A DNA stretch of 64,000 bases from Oscillatoria sp. FACHB-1406 (lineage in GTDB: Bacteria > Cyanobacteriota > Cyanobacteriia > Cyanobacteriales > Spirulinaceae), in NCBI RefSeq assembly GCF_014698145.1, contig NZ_JACJSM010000025.1, positions 1-64,000 on the forward strand, in the 5' to 3' direction. The position numbers and the translations under genes were made by a program. Of this stretch, positions 8,022 through 17,480 are shown in pieces; position 1 is the first letter of the stretch, and every line of letters starts with the position of its first letter. The notes beneath the pieces were generated by a model. The model was not told the origin of the DNA and did not search any database. It saw only the letters and a program-made list of their open reading frames with translations.

Positions 8022-10559
8022 TTACTTCACCTTCAATCCGGCGTTATTGGGGTCGTACTCTTGCAGTTCCACACTCACCGATTTCGCCTTCCAAATTTCC
8101 TTAGCATACTCGCGAATGGTGCGATCGCTAGAAAATTTATCCATGCGCAAGGCATTGAGAATGGACATCCGCGTCCAACCTTCTTTATCCTTGTAAGCTT
8201 CGCTGACGCGCTGCTGGCAATCGACGTAGGCTTGATAGTCTGCCAGTAGCATATATTGGTCGTTGTAGAGCAGCGAATCGACAATCGGCTTGAACAATTC
8301 GCGATCGCCGTGGGAGAAATCTCCCGCTGCAATGCGATCGAGAACGCCCCTTAACTCCGCATTATTCTTGTAGTAATCCATCGGATTGTAGCCGCGTACT
8401 TTCAAATCTTCGACTTGCTGGGCGGTTAAACCAAACAAGAAGAAGTTTTCCGCACCGACTTCCTCGCGGATCTCGATGTTTGCACCGTCTAACGTCCCAA
8501 TCGTCAGCGCCCCATTCATCGCAAACTTCATATTTCCCGTTCCCGAAGCTTCCTTCCCTGCGGTGGAAATTTGCTCGGATAAATCGGCAGCGGGATAAAT
8601 TTTCTCGCCCAAGGAAACGTTAAAGTTAGCTAAGAAAACGACTTTCAAGCGTCCGCGAACGTCGGGATCGCGGTTGACGACTTCAGCGACGGAATTGACC
8701 AGCTTAATAATCAGCTTCGCCATATAATATCCCGGAGCCGCTTTGCCACCAAAAATGAACGTCCGAGGGACAACTTCGATATTCGGCTTCTGTTTAATGC
8801 GGTTGTAGAGGGTAATAATATGCAGTACCGCCAACAACTGACGCTTATATTCGTGCAATCGCTTCACTTGCACGTCGAACATTGAATGGGGATCGATCTC
8901 GAGATCGTTATGCTTCCAGATATAGTTCGCCAGTTTGCGCTTGTTATCGAGCTTAATCTGTTGCCAACGCTGGCAAAATTCAGCATCGTCAACCCATTTC
9001 TCTAGCGTTCTCAAGCGATCGAGATGACTCGACCAATGATTATCGCCCAATTTCTCGGTATACAGGGCGGCGAGTTTGGGGTTGCACAATAAAATCCAAC
9101 GACGCGGGGTTACGCCATTGGTTTTATTGTAAAAACGTTCCGGCCAAAGTTCGGCAAAGTCTTTGAGGGTGTCACTCTTAAGCAGTTCCGTGTGCAGTTC
9201 GGCAACCCCGTTAATCGCATGACTGCCGACGCAAGCTAAGTTCGCCATGCGGATCGATTTAACCGGCGTTTCTTCAATGATGGACATTCGCGCCAAGCGT
9301 TCTGCATCGTTGGGAAACCAAGTTCTCAAGTCTTCGAGAAAGCGATGATTGATTTCGTAGATGATTTCGATATGTCGCGGCAGCAAACTTTCAAACAAGC
9401 TGACCGGCCAACGTTCCAGCGCTTCCGGCATCAAGGTATGGTTGGTGTAGGCAAAGGTTTTTTGGGTAATGTACCACGCTTTATCCCACGAATAATGATG
9501 CTCGTCGAGTAGGAGACGCATTAACTCGGCGATCGCAACGGTTGGGTGCGTATCGTTGAGTTGGATGGCAATGTCGTCGTAGAGGTTATCTAAGTTGGGG
9601 TAAAAACTCAGATGTCTGCGAATGATATCCTGCAAGGAAGCCGAAGCAAAGAAGAATTGTTGCTCGAGGCGCAGTTGTCGTCCTTGGGGGGTATTATCGT
9701 TGGGATAGAGGACTTTCGAGATCGTTTCGGAACTCATCTTGGTAGCGACAGCACCGTCGTAATCGCCAGCATTGAAGGCTTGGAAGTCGAAATCTTCGCC
9801 AGCAACGGCTTCCCATAACCGCAGGGTATTGACGGTGTTGGTGTTATAGCCAGGAACGGGCGTATCGTAAGGAAGGGCAGTGACTGTGCGTTCGGGTATC
9901 CAAATCGAGCGACTATTGCCTTTTTGGTCGTGATAAATTTCGGTATGACCGCCGAATTTAATCTTTACGCTGTCTTCTTGGCGCTGAATTTCCCAAGGGT
10001 TGCCCAAGCGCAACCATTTATCGGGGATTTCTACTTGCCAACCGTCGGCGATGGTTTGGTGAAAGATGCCGAATTCGTACCGAATGCCGTAACCGACAGC
10101 CGGAATTTCTAGGGTGGCTAGAGAGTCGAGGAAACAAGCGGCAAGTCGTCCCAAACCGCCGTTTCCGAGGCCGGGATCGTGTTCTTGTTCGAGGAGGTGG
10201 TCGAAATCTAAACCGGCTTCCTGGAGGACTTCGCGAATGGTTTCGTCCATTCCAAGGTTGACGATATTATTGGCCAAGTGGCGGCCCATCAAAAATTCGG
10301 CAGAGAGATAGCAAACAACTTTTACGTCTTTTTGCGAGTAGCGATTGCGCGTCTGGAAAAAGCGGTGAAGGAGTCGATCGCGGACGGTATAAGCTAGAGC
10401 CATATAGTAGTCGCGATCGGTCGCCGAAGAAACATCTTTTCCTTGGGTATAGAAAAGATTATCGGCGAAGGCGCGCACGAGCGTCTCAAAGCTCATCCCG
10501 GTGCGATCGTCCTCAACTTTAATCTTGACGGTTTCTGTAGCGCGGATATTGGTTTGCAC
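8022..10559 (-). CDS. glgP: Glycogen phosphorylase
   Basis: 845 aa, the usual full length. It cleaves alpha-1,4-glucan with phosphate to release glucose-1-phosphate, using pyridoxal phosphate, and mobilises glycogen at night. The PLP-lysine region reads EASGTGNMKFAMNGALTIGT near residue 690, and the N-terminal GLGNGGLGRLAACFLDSLA signature is intact. The start is a GTG at 10559 with CAGGAG about 12 bases upstream; homologous sequence begins soon after (FETLVRAFADNLFYTQGKD). A clean hairpin terminator follows the gene. It is transcribed alone. Confidence 0.96.
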   Translation of the reverse strand: MQTNIRATETVKIKVEDDRTGMSFETLVRAFADNLFYTQGKDVSSATDRDYYMALAYTVRDRLLHRFFQTRNRYSQKDVKVVCYLSAEFLMGRHLANNIVNLGMDETIREVLQEAGLDFDHLLEQEHDPGLGNGGLGRLAACFLDSLATLEIPAVGYGIRYEFGIFHQTIADGWQVEIPDKWLRLGNPWEIQRQEDSVKIKFGGHTEIYHDQKGNSRSIWIPERTVTALPYDTPVPGYNTNTVNTLRLWEAVAGEDFDFQAFNAGDYDGAVATKMSSETISKVLYPNDNTPQGRQLRLEQQFFFASASLQDIIRRHLSFYPNLDNLYDDIAIQLNDTHPTVAIAELMRLLLDEHHYSWDKAWYITQKTFAYTNHTLMPEALERWPVSLFESLLPRHIEIIYEINHRFLEDLRTWFPNDAERLARMSIIEETPVKSIRMANLACVGSHAINGVAELHTELLKSDTLKDFAELWPERFYNKTNGVTPRRWILLCNPKLAALYTEKLGDNHWSSHLDRLRTLEKWVDDAEFCQRWQQIKLDNKRKLANYIWKHNDLEIDPHSMFDVQVKRLHEYKRQLLAVLHIITLYNRIKQKPNIEVVPRTFIFGGKAAPGYYMAKLIIKLVNSVAEVVNRDPDVRGRLKVVFLANFNVSLGEKIYPAADLSEQISTAGKEASGTGNMKFAMNGALTIGTLDGANIEIREEVGAENFFLFGLTAQQVEDLKVRGYNPMDYYKNNAELRGVLDRIAAGDFSHGDRELFKPIVDSLLYNDQYMLLADYQAYVDCQQRVSEAYKDKEGWTRMSILNALRMDKFSSDRTIREYAKEIWKAKSVSVELQEYDPNNAGLKVK

Positions 10560-10658
10560 AGCTTGGATGTTCTCCTGCTTCAGGGTTGACCTTCTATTTT
10601 GTACCGACTCGGTGGATTGTGCGGGCTTTTTTAATACTCTTTTCGAGGAAAGCGGAGT

Positions 10659-10871
10659 TTAATTAACCTGCCACCACCCAAACGCTGGTCCGATGATGCG
10701 AATGGTAATCCAAATGACCACTAGAGCGCCAATCCCGATCCAAGTCAAGCGCGTCGTTAAATTGACAAATTGCTCGGATTGTGTCTTGGTGAAGGGAAAC
10801 CAAGGGGCAATTTTGTCTTCTTTGCCGTAGCGATCGCCGAGAGCTTCTTTGCGTCGTTTTGCCTCACCCAT
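10659..10871 (-). CDS. DUF2839 family small membrane protein
   Basis: 70 aa. The N-terminal signature MGEAKRRKEALGDRYGKE and the body match DUF2839, a small family conserved in cyanobacteria and plastid-bearing organisms with no established role. A single transmembrane helix is seen at about 42-64 (TWIGIGALVVIWITIRIIG). It follows the sugar-nucleotide enzyme gene on the same strand with a 70-bp gap of AT-rich repeats (ATTATCAATT). I infer an inner or thylakoid membrane location. Confidence 0.85.
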   Translation of the reverse strand: MGEAKRRKEALGDRYGKEDKIAPWFPFTKTQSEQFVNLTTRLTWIGIGALVVIWITIRIIGPAFGWWQVN

Positions 10872-10941
10872 AGTTAAAATTCAAAATTCAAAACTGGGAA
10901 TTATCCATTATCTATCATCGATTATCAATTATCAATTCGAT

Positions 10942-11892
10942 TCACATCCGCGCGGCGACCATCATACGCACGACATCGGACATTTTCGATCGCGCTTGCC
11001 AGCCTAATTGTTCGGCGGCTTTGTGGGGACTCCCCCGACTGATCGCGAGATCCGTGGGGCGCAATAAGTTCGGATCGGTAACAACCCAATCTTTCCAGTT
11101 CAAATCGACAGCGGCAAAGGCTTCAGCGACGAAATCTTCGAGTTTGCGGCTTTCTCCGGTCGCGATCGCGTAGTCGTCCGGTTCGGGGTGCTGTAGCATT
11201 AAGTACATCGCCTCCACGTATTCCGGGGCCCAGCCCCAATCGCGTTGAATATCGAGGTTGCCCAGATACAGCTTTTCGCGGCTACCTTGCGCGATCCGAC
11301 AAGCACCCGCAACGATCTTTTGAGTCACGAAGCGCTCCGGGCGCAAGGGCGATTCGTGGTTAAATAAAATACCCGAACAGGCAAATAATCCGTAGGCTTC
11401 CCGATAGTTGGCGACTTCCCAAAAAGCAGTCGCTTTGGCGACAGCGTAAGGACTGCGAGGGCGAAAAGGAGTCATTTCGTCAGCGGCGCGATCGCCGATA
11501 TCCCCAAAACATTCGCTCGACCCGGCGTTATAAAATCGAATCGGAGCGCCAGTAAAACGAATTGCCTCCAATAAATTTAACGTTCCGAGCGCGATACTCT
11601 CCAACGTTTCTACCGGCTGATCGAAAGAAAGTCCCACCGAACTTTGTCCGGCTAAGTTGTACACTTCGTCCGGTTCTGCTTTAATCAACACTTGCAAAAC
11701 GCTGCGAAAATCGTTGTGAGCCATCGAGGTTAACTGAATGTCGTCGCGAAGCCCCAAACGCCCTAAATTGGCAAAGGATGACATTTGCGAGTCGCGCGAC
11801 GTTCCCCAAACGCTATAGCCGCGCTCTAACAGTAATTTGGCTAAATACGCTCCATCTTGTCCCGATACGCCACAAATTAATGCTTTTTTCAT
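10942..11892 (-). CDS. GDP-mannose 4,6-dehydratase-like SDR enzyme
   Basis: 316 aa extended short-chain dehydrogenase. The NADP-binding start GVSGQDGAYLAKLLLERGY and the GDP-mannose dehydratase hallmarks (YNLAGQSSVGLSFDQP, SSECFGD, YxxxK as SPYAVAKA, NHESPLRPERFVTQKI, LYLGNLDIQRDWGWAPEYVEAM) are all present. The family converts GDP-mannose to GDP-4-keto-6-deoxymannose for surface polysaccharide. It is shorter than the common 340-370 aa, missing mainly C-terminal residues. It is divergent from menD with only 21 bp between start codons, so the two promoters must overlap or lie inside the opposite gene. Confidence 0.87.
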   Translation of the reverse strand: MKKALICGVSGQDGAYLAKLLLERGYSVWGTSRDSQMSSFANLGRLGLRDDIQLTSMAHNDFRSVLQVLIKAEPDEVYNLAGQSSVGLSFDQPVETLESIALGTLNLLEAIRFTGAPIRFYNAGSSECFGDIGDRAADEMTPFRPRSPYAVAKATAFWEVANYREAYGLFACSGILFNHESPLRPERFVTQKIVAGACRIAQGSREKLYLGNLDIQRDWGWAPEYVEAMYLMLQHPEPDDYAIATGESRKLEDFVAEAFAAVDLNWKDWVVTDPNLLRPTDLAISRGSPHKAAEQLGWQARSKMSDVVRMMVAARM

Positions 11893-11913
11893 AATGTTTG
11901 GATTTTCGCTCTA

Positions 11914-13680
11914 ATGCCTCTCGATTTTCGCAATCTCAATACGCTTTGGGCCTCTATCTTCGTAGAAACGCTGCACCGTCTCGGATTGACGACAGCAATT
12001 CTTTGTCCGGGTTCGCGTTCTACGCCTTTAACGGTAGCCTTTGCCCGACATCCTAACATCGATGCGATCGCGCTGTTGGACGAGCGATCGGCGGCGTTCT
12101 TCGCCCTCGGAGTCGCCAAGCAATCCCGCCGCCCGGTTGCACTGGTTTGCACTTCTGGAACGGCGGCGGCGAACTTTTTCCCCGCTATTATTGAAGCGCG
12201 CTACAGTCGCATTCCCCTCCTCGTTTTTACGGCCGATCGCCCGCCAGAGTTGCGCGACTGCCACGCCGGACAAACCATCGACCAGACTAAGTTATACGGC
12301 CACTACCCCAATTGGCAAGGGGAGTTAGCCGCGCCGGAATTGGATTTAGGACGGCTGCGATATCTGCGGCAAACGCTCGTCCAGGCTTGGGCGCGATCGC
12401 AATTTCCCCTTCCCGGTGTCGTTCACCTCAACGTTCCTTTACGCGATCCCCTCGCCCCCACGCCCCAACCGGAAACTCAAGCGTTTGAATCCCAGGTGCA
12501 AGAAGAAGTTTTTTTTGCTGGGATTGAAGCGATCGATTTTGTGCCTTCTGCAAGCAGCATTCCCCAGGAATTATTACGGCAATGGCAACGCTGCGATCGC
12601 GGGATTATTATCGCCGGTTTAGCCCAACCGCCCGAACCCCAGGACTATTGCGACGCGATCGCGGCGCTTTCCCAACTCACCGGCTTTCCCGTCCTCGCCG
12701 AAGCCCTCTCCCCCCTGCGTCACTACGCCCACCTCAACCCCCATCTCATTACCACCTACGATCCCCTACTTCGCAATCCCCAACTTTCAGCAGAACTCGC
12801 GCCCGAACTCGTCCTACAAATCGGCGAACTCCCCACCAGCAAAACCTTGCGCGCTTGGCTCGAAACCACCCAACCCCACCGTTACATCCTCGATTCCGAT
12901 CCCGATAACTTCGATCCTCTCCACGGTAACGCCGTTCATTTGCACGCCGCGCTCCCCGACCTCGTGCCGAAAAGCGCGGACGTTGCCTTGAAAAAGGGTT
13001 CTATTTATCTCAAACAGTGGCTTTATTATAACACAAAGGTAGACGAAAACATAATAAATTGTTTCAAAAATATAGATTGGAATTTTGAAGGTAAAGCGGC
13101 TTACCTTTTAGCAGAATTGCTACCCGAAAAGATCGCTGTTTTTGTGGCAAATAGTATGCCGACGCGGGATGTAGAATTTTTCTGGCAGCAGAGCGATCGG
13201 CAATTTCAAATCTTTTTTAATCGCGGAGCAAACGGAATCGACGGAACCCTATCAACAGCGATGGGTATTGCTCATTCTGGGGGGAGAGCGGTGTTGCTAA
13301 CCGGAGATTTAGCCCTTTTGCACGATACCAATGGTTTGCTCGCCCGTAATAAAATGCGGGGACATTTAACCGTTATTTTGATTAATAACGAAGGGGGAGG
13401 GATATTCGAGAATTTAGCGATCGCGAATTTCGATCCGCCCTTTGAGGAATACTTCGCTACGCCGCAGAATATCGATTTCTCGCAACTGTGCAAAACTTAT
13501 GGCGTTGAATATCACCGCGTTGGGGATTGGTTGCAATTGCAGGAATTTTTGAAGAGCGGGTACGAACGCGGAATTCGCATCTTAGAATTGAGGTGCGATC
13601 GCAAACGAGATGCTCGCCAGCGCCAAGAAATTTTAGAAAGCCTTGCTGCGAACTTGAAGGGAGAGACGGAACCAGCTTAG
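11914..13680 (+). CDS. menD: SEPHCHC synthase of phylloquinone biosynthesis
   Basis: 588 aa thiamine-diphosphate enzyme. It joins isochorismate and 2-oxoglutarate to make SEPHCHC, a step toward the phylloquinone of photosystem I. The N-terminal Pyr domain shows LCPGSRSTPLTVAFARHP and LDERSAAFFALGVAK. The C-terminal PP domain shows GDLALLHDTNGLL and INNEGGGIFENL, which bind Mg-ThDP. Full length. Roughly 12970-13100, the linker before the PP domain, is strikingly AT-rich compared with the rest of the gene. Confidence 0.95.
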   Translation: MPLDFRNLNTLWASIFVETLHRLGLTTAILCPGSRSTPLTVAFARHPNIDAIALLDERSAAFFALGVAKQSRRPVALVCTSGTAAANFFPAIIEARYSRIPLLVFTADRPPELRDCHAGQTIDQTKLYGHYPNWQGELAAPELDLGRLRYLRQTLVQAWARSQFPLPGVVHLNVPLRDPLAPTPQPETQAFESQVQEEVFFAGIEAIDFVPSASSIPQELLRQWQRCDRGIIIAGLAQPPEPQDYCDAIAALSQLTGFPVLAEALSPLRHYAHLNPHLITTYDPLLRNPQLSAELAPELVLQIGELPTSKTLRAWLETTQPHRYILDSDPDNFDPLHGNAVHLHAALPDLVPKSADVALKKGSIYLKQWLYYNTKVDENIINCFKNIDWNFEGKAAYLLAELLPEKIAVFVANSMPTRDVEFFWQQSDRQFQIFFNRGANGIDGTLSTAMGIAHSGGRAVLLTGDLALLHDTNGLLARNKMRGHLTVILINNEGGGIFENLAIANFDPPFEEYFATPQNIDFSQLCKTYGVEYHRVGDWLQLQEFLKSGYERGIRILELRCDRKRDARQRQEILESLAANLKGETEPA

Positions 13681-13874
13681 GAACTTACCCGAAGCTGAAA
13701 CGCCTGAAACCCAACTCTAGCAATTCTCCGAGTTCGGATGACAAATCTTGAGGCTGAAACCCCTAATATATCTCGGTTTCTTCATTTTTAATTTTTAATT
13801 TTCAATTCTCCCTCAATTCTTATCTCGATCTGTCATGCTGGTAAACAGGATTGGGAGTGAAGGCCAGTGGTTTT

Positions 13875-16325
13875 ATGCACGTCAAGATAGAGAACGATCC
13901 GACGTTGGGTTTGCAGGGTTTAAGTGGGGCAGAAGCATCGCAGCGACAAGCGGCGGGGCAAGGCAATAATGTCGAGCTATCAACCAGCCGTTCTTACAAG
14001 CAAATTTTCTCAGAAAACCTCTTCACCTTTATTAATGGCGTTTTTTTCGCGATTAGCGTGGTGATGGTCTTGCTCGGACGCTGGGGCGATGCTTTTCTCG
14101 TAGCGGTTGTCATTTTTGGCGGTGTTGTCGTGAATATTTACCAAGAAATTTGGGCAAAACAGCAGTTAGATCGCATCGCCCTGCTACATCGCCCGCGAGC
14201 GACGGTTTTGCGGGAGGGAACGCTGCAAAACCTCGATCCGCAAGAGATTGTTCTGGGTGATACTATCCTAGTTCAACCGGGCGATCGCATCGTCGTGGAT
14301 GGCAAAATTTCTGGTAAGGGCAAAATCGAAGTGGATGAGGCGCTGTTGACGGGAGAATCCGATTTAATCCCGAAGGCGGCGGGAGATGAGGTTTTTTCGG
14401 GCAGCTTTTGCGTTAGCGGTACGGCGTGTTACGAGGCGACGAAGGTAGGGACAGAAACATTTGCTTATCGCCTCACTGCTGGCGCGCGAGAGTATCGGCG
14501 CATCTTAACGCCCTTGCAGCAGGAAATTAACCTCGTGATCCGCATTTTTGTGTTAATTGCCTGTTTCTTGTGGATTTTGGTGGGAATTAGTTTCCTGAGT
14601 CAGGATCGATCGCTGGCGGATTTGGTGCAAAAAGCGGCGGTGGTAGCGGGGTTAGTCCCGGCGGGGTTGCTGCTGGCGATTACGCTGGCTTACGGATTGG
14701 GGGCGGTGCGGATGGTGGGACAGGACGTACTGATTCAACAAGCCAATGCGGTGGAGTCGTTGAGTAATGTAGAAGTATTGTGTTTGGATAAAACCGGAAC
14801 GCTAACCACGAACGAGATTGCGTTGCAGGAAGTCTATCCGTTGGGGTTGACCGAAGCGGAGTTGCGATCGCGCCTGGGGGACTTCGCCGCAAATACGCGC
14901 GCCGGTAACAAAACCAATGAAGCGATCGCCGCCCTTTGTCCCGGTAACGCCCGCTCGCTGGCCGCAGAAATTCCCTTTAATTCTACCCGCAAATGGAGCG
15001 CCCTAACTTTTAGCGACGATCCCGCACCCGGAACCTATGTCCTCGGCGCGCCGGAAATGCTCGCGCCCGCGATCGAATTAGAAGCAGAAACCCGCGCTTA
15101 CCTCGATCGCTGCACCAATCAGGGATTGCGCGTGCTATTGTTTGCTTGGAGTGCCGAGCAACCGCCCTCCCCCGAACTCCCAACTACGCTAGAACCGCTC
15201 GGAGTTGTCTGTTTGAGCGATCGCCTGCGCCCGGAAGCCGCCCTTACCCTCGAAGGCTTTGCTAAAGCGGGAATTCAGGTGAAAATCATCTCTGGGGACA
15301 ACCCGCAAACCGTCGCCGCGATCGCGCAACAAGTTGGATTAGGGCAGGATTTAAAAGTTATCTCCGGAACGGAACTCACTGCCCTCGAGCCGAGACAGTG
15401 GACTCCCATCGCGCGCAACCATCAAATTTTTGGGCGCATCTCTCCCGAACAAAAAGCGCAACTGGTGAAAGCAATGCGCGCGTCGGGACAGTATGTGGCG
15501 ATGGTGGGGGATGGGGTGAACGACGTACTCTCCCTCAAACAAGCCAATCTCGCGATCGCGATGGAAAGCGGTAGCAAAGCAGCGCGCGGTGTTGCCGATA
15601 TCGTCCTGCTTAAAGACTCTTTTGCCGCCTTACCCCATACCTTCCTCGAAGGACAGCGCATTCGCAACGGTATTCAGGATGTCATGAAACTATTTATGGT
15701 TCGCACCTTCTGCATTACGCTGCTGATTTTTGCAACTGCCATTGTCACCGATAGTTTTCCGTTGCAAAACAAACAAAGCGCGATCGTCGCCTTAATCGGC
15801 GTAGGGTTTCCGACGATGTGCATTCCCATTTGGGCAAAACCGGGGCTAGTCCCGCGCCGCAGTTTGATGCGATCGATGGTTCACTTTGTCGTCCCCGCCA
15901 CGATGACGATTACCCTCGTCGCCCTCCTCGTCTATCTGCTTTATCTCGTCGTCGCCGTCCTCGACTTACCCCCCGGCGAAGAACTCGCGCGCGTCAATTA
16001 TGCCGTTCCTCGCAGCGCCTTAGTCAGCATTTTAGTGATGTGCGAACTCCTGTTGATTCCCTTCCTGAAACCGCCGACGCGCGCTTGGGTGGGCGGCGAA
16101 CCCCTCAGCGGCGACGTGCGCTATACCTGGGTAATGCTCTTGCTTTTGGGCTTATATATCCTTATTCTCGTCGTTCCACCTTTCCGTCGCTTTTTTGAGT
16201 TATATCCTTTGGAACCGGAGCATCATTTATTTATTGGTTTAGTCGCGATCGAATGGTGTTTTATTTTGCGGTTTGCTTGGCGAACTCGCTTTTTAGATCG
16301 CTTTTTAGGCGTGGATTTATCTTAA
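13875..16325 (+). CDS. P-type ATPase of the CtpE-like group
   Basis: About 816 aa from the ATG at 13875; TTG 13851 and GTG 13857 are alternative starts. It is an ion pump with the actuator motif LLTGES, the phosphorylation motif CLDKTGTLTT (Asp about 305), VKIISGDNP, and the hinge MVGDGVNDVLSLKQANLAIAM. TM4 carries GLVPAGLLLAITLAYGL. No N-terminal heavy-metal CxxC domain is present. The domain order and size fit the CtpE group, whose mycobacterial member moves calcium; the ion here is an inference. It stands alone, convergent with the PEP-CTERM gene, with a hairpin repeat between them. Confidence 0.86.
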   Translation: MHVKIENDPTLGLQGLSGAEASQRQAAGQGNNVELSTSRSYKQIFSENLFTFINGVFFAISVVMVLLGRWGDAFLVAVVIFGGVVVNIYQEIWAKQQLDRIALLHRPRATVLREGTLQNLDPQEIVLGDTILVQPGDRIVVDGKISGKGKIEVDEALLTGESDLIPKAAGDEVFSGSFCVSGTACYEATKVGTETFAYRLTAGAREYRRILTPLQQEINLVIRIFVLIACFLWILVGISFLSQDRSLADLVQKAAVVAGLVPAGLLLAITLAYGLGAVRMVGQDVLIQQANAVESLSNVEVLCLDKTGTLTTNEIALQEVYPLGLTEAELRSRLGDFAANTRAGNKTNEAIAALCPGNARSLAAEIPFNSTRKWSALTFSDDPAPGTYVLGAPEMLAPAIELEAETRAYLDRCTNQGLRVLLFAWSAEQPPSPELPTTLEPLGVVCLSDRLRPEAALTLEGFAKAGIQVKIISGDNPQTVAAIAQQVGLGQDLKVISGTELTALEPRQWTPIARNHQIFGRISPEQKAQLVKAMRASGQYVAMVGDGVNDVLSLKQANLAIAMESGSKAARGVADIVLLKDSFAALPHTFLEGQRIRNGIQDVMKLFMVRTFCITLLIFATAIVTDSFPLQNKQSAIVALIGVGFPTMCIPIWAKPGLVPRRSLMRSMVHFVVPATMTITLVALLVYLLYLVVAVLDLPPGEELARVNYAVPRSALVSILVMCELLLIPFLKPPTRAWVGGEPLSGDVRYTWVMLLLLGLYILILVVPPFRRFFELYPLEPEHHLFIGLVAIEWCFILRFAWRTRFLDRFLGVDLS

Positions 16326-16389
16326 GCGGATATTCAATTGCTCTGATTGCAAAAATTGACCTTTGCTGCCTTAATCGACCTCAGTTTAC

Positions 16390-16417
16390 GGTAGAGACGT
16401 TGTATATAACGTCTCTA
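16390..16417. terminator. Hairpin between convergent genes, GTAGAGACGTT / AACGTCTCTAC
   Basis: Eleven-base perfect arms (16390-16400, 16407-16417) flank a 6-base loop, midway between convergent stops. It belongs to the same dispersed palindrome family as 26168-26195. There is no long T-run, so its terminator role is an inference from position. Confidence 0.5.
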
Positions 16418-16442
16418 CTGCTAGTAAGAAAAAGTCAAGCGA

Positions 16443-17231
16443 CTAAACTTTAACTTGCTTGCGCCGCAGCAGTGCCGAGAGAACAATAAGTCCCGCAATT
16501 GCTGAAGGTTCGGGCGTGGAAACTGGTTTTGGTGCCGTCGCATCAGGTTTGGAGGCGGCTCCCCAAATATAACCATTTAAGCCCGATATGTTCCTTAAAG
16601 CCGTTCCTGCTCCCGTATTTAAATCGAGGGCGAGTTGCACGCCATTATCGGTATAACCCAATAGCGTCCCGCGATCGTCAAAAGCTAAGCCATAAACATT
16701 TCTAAAACCAATACTCCCAATTCTCGTGGATGTGCCATCGCGCGCAATTGTTAAGAGAATATCGCCAATTGAACTCGAAGAAGTCGCCCAGAATAAATCG
16801 CGCGCTGCATCAAAAACAATGTCTCCACTACTTGCAAATGCAAAAATACTTGCCAAAGTTGAGGCTCTCCCGGTATTAAGATCGAGCGAATAAAACTTAT
16901 TTCTACCCGTTCCGTATAAGCTTCCATCCGTGCTAAAACCCAACCCATTGAGAGAGTCGCCAAGCTCACCGACGTAGCGAGTTATTCCAGTATTTAAATC
17001 TACGGAATATAGCGAGTAAAAATCAATTCCCCATAGGTTTCCATTAGGATCCAGAGCAATATCTGTGAATCTTGGAGTCGAATACAGGCGAGTATATTGA
17101 CCCGTTGTGTCATCAATCGTACCCAATTCCCCTCGAGCGGTTGAGACATAAAAGGTTCCTGCTTCAGCAGCGGCAGACCATCCCACTGTTGCTGAAAGTG
17201 CCAGCAGCAGACCAGAAAATATTTTCTTCAT
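16443..17231 (-). CDS. Exported PEP-CTERM sorting-domain protein
   Basis: 262 aa. A signal peptide (about 1-24, MKKIFSGLLLALSATVGWSAAAEAG) is followed by short repeats of the type LYSVDLNTG.. / LDLNTGxAxxL, which look like a beta-propeller (NHL/Kelch-like repeats around 50-215). The C-terminus is a PEP-CTERM anchor: PEPSAIAGLIVLSALL, then the basic RRKQ. Such proteins are handled by an exosortase-type system and reach the surface or exopolysaccharide layer. Their partners are unknown. The upstream region to 17480 is AT-rich and shared with the divergent GCS2 gene. Confidence 0.83.
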   Translation of the reverse strand: MKKIFSGLLLALSATVGWSAAAEAGTFYVSTARGELGTIDDTTGQYTRLYSTPRFTDIALDPNGNLWGIDFYSLYSVDLNTGITRYVGELGDSLNGLGFSTDGSLYGTGRNKFYSLDLNTGRASTLASIFAFASSGDIVFDAARDLFWATSSSSIGDILLTIARDGTSTRIGSIGFRNVYGLAFDDRGTLLGYTDNGVQLALDLNTGAGTALRNISGLNGYIWGAASKPDATAPKPVSTPEPSAIAGLIVLSALLRRKQVKV

Positions 17232-17480
17232 TGCGATTAAAAAACTTAAAAATCTATCTGTTTTTTTATAATTTTTATTTGTCTAAAGTAATAGATAAAA
17301 TTTTCAACTTTACAAAAACTTTAATTTCATCTTGTTTTCAGTCCTCGTATCAAGCAACGACAACGTATCTAAAGTCAAGTTGTTTTTATAAAAATTAATA
17401 AGTTATTATCAAAAAATAATCTATTCTGAAAGAGAGATTACTGAAAAAAGTCTTTTTATACTCTTACGTGCGGACACCCA

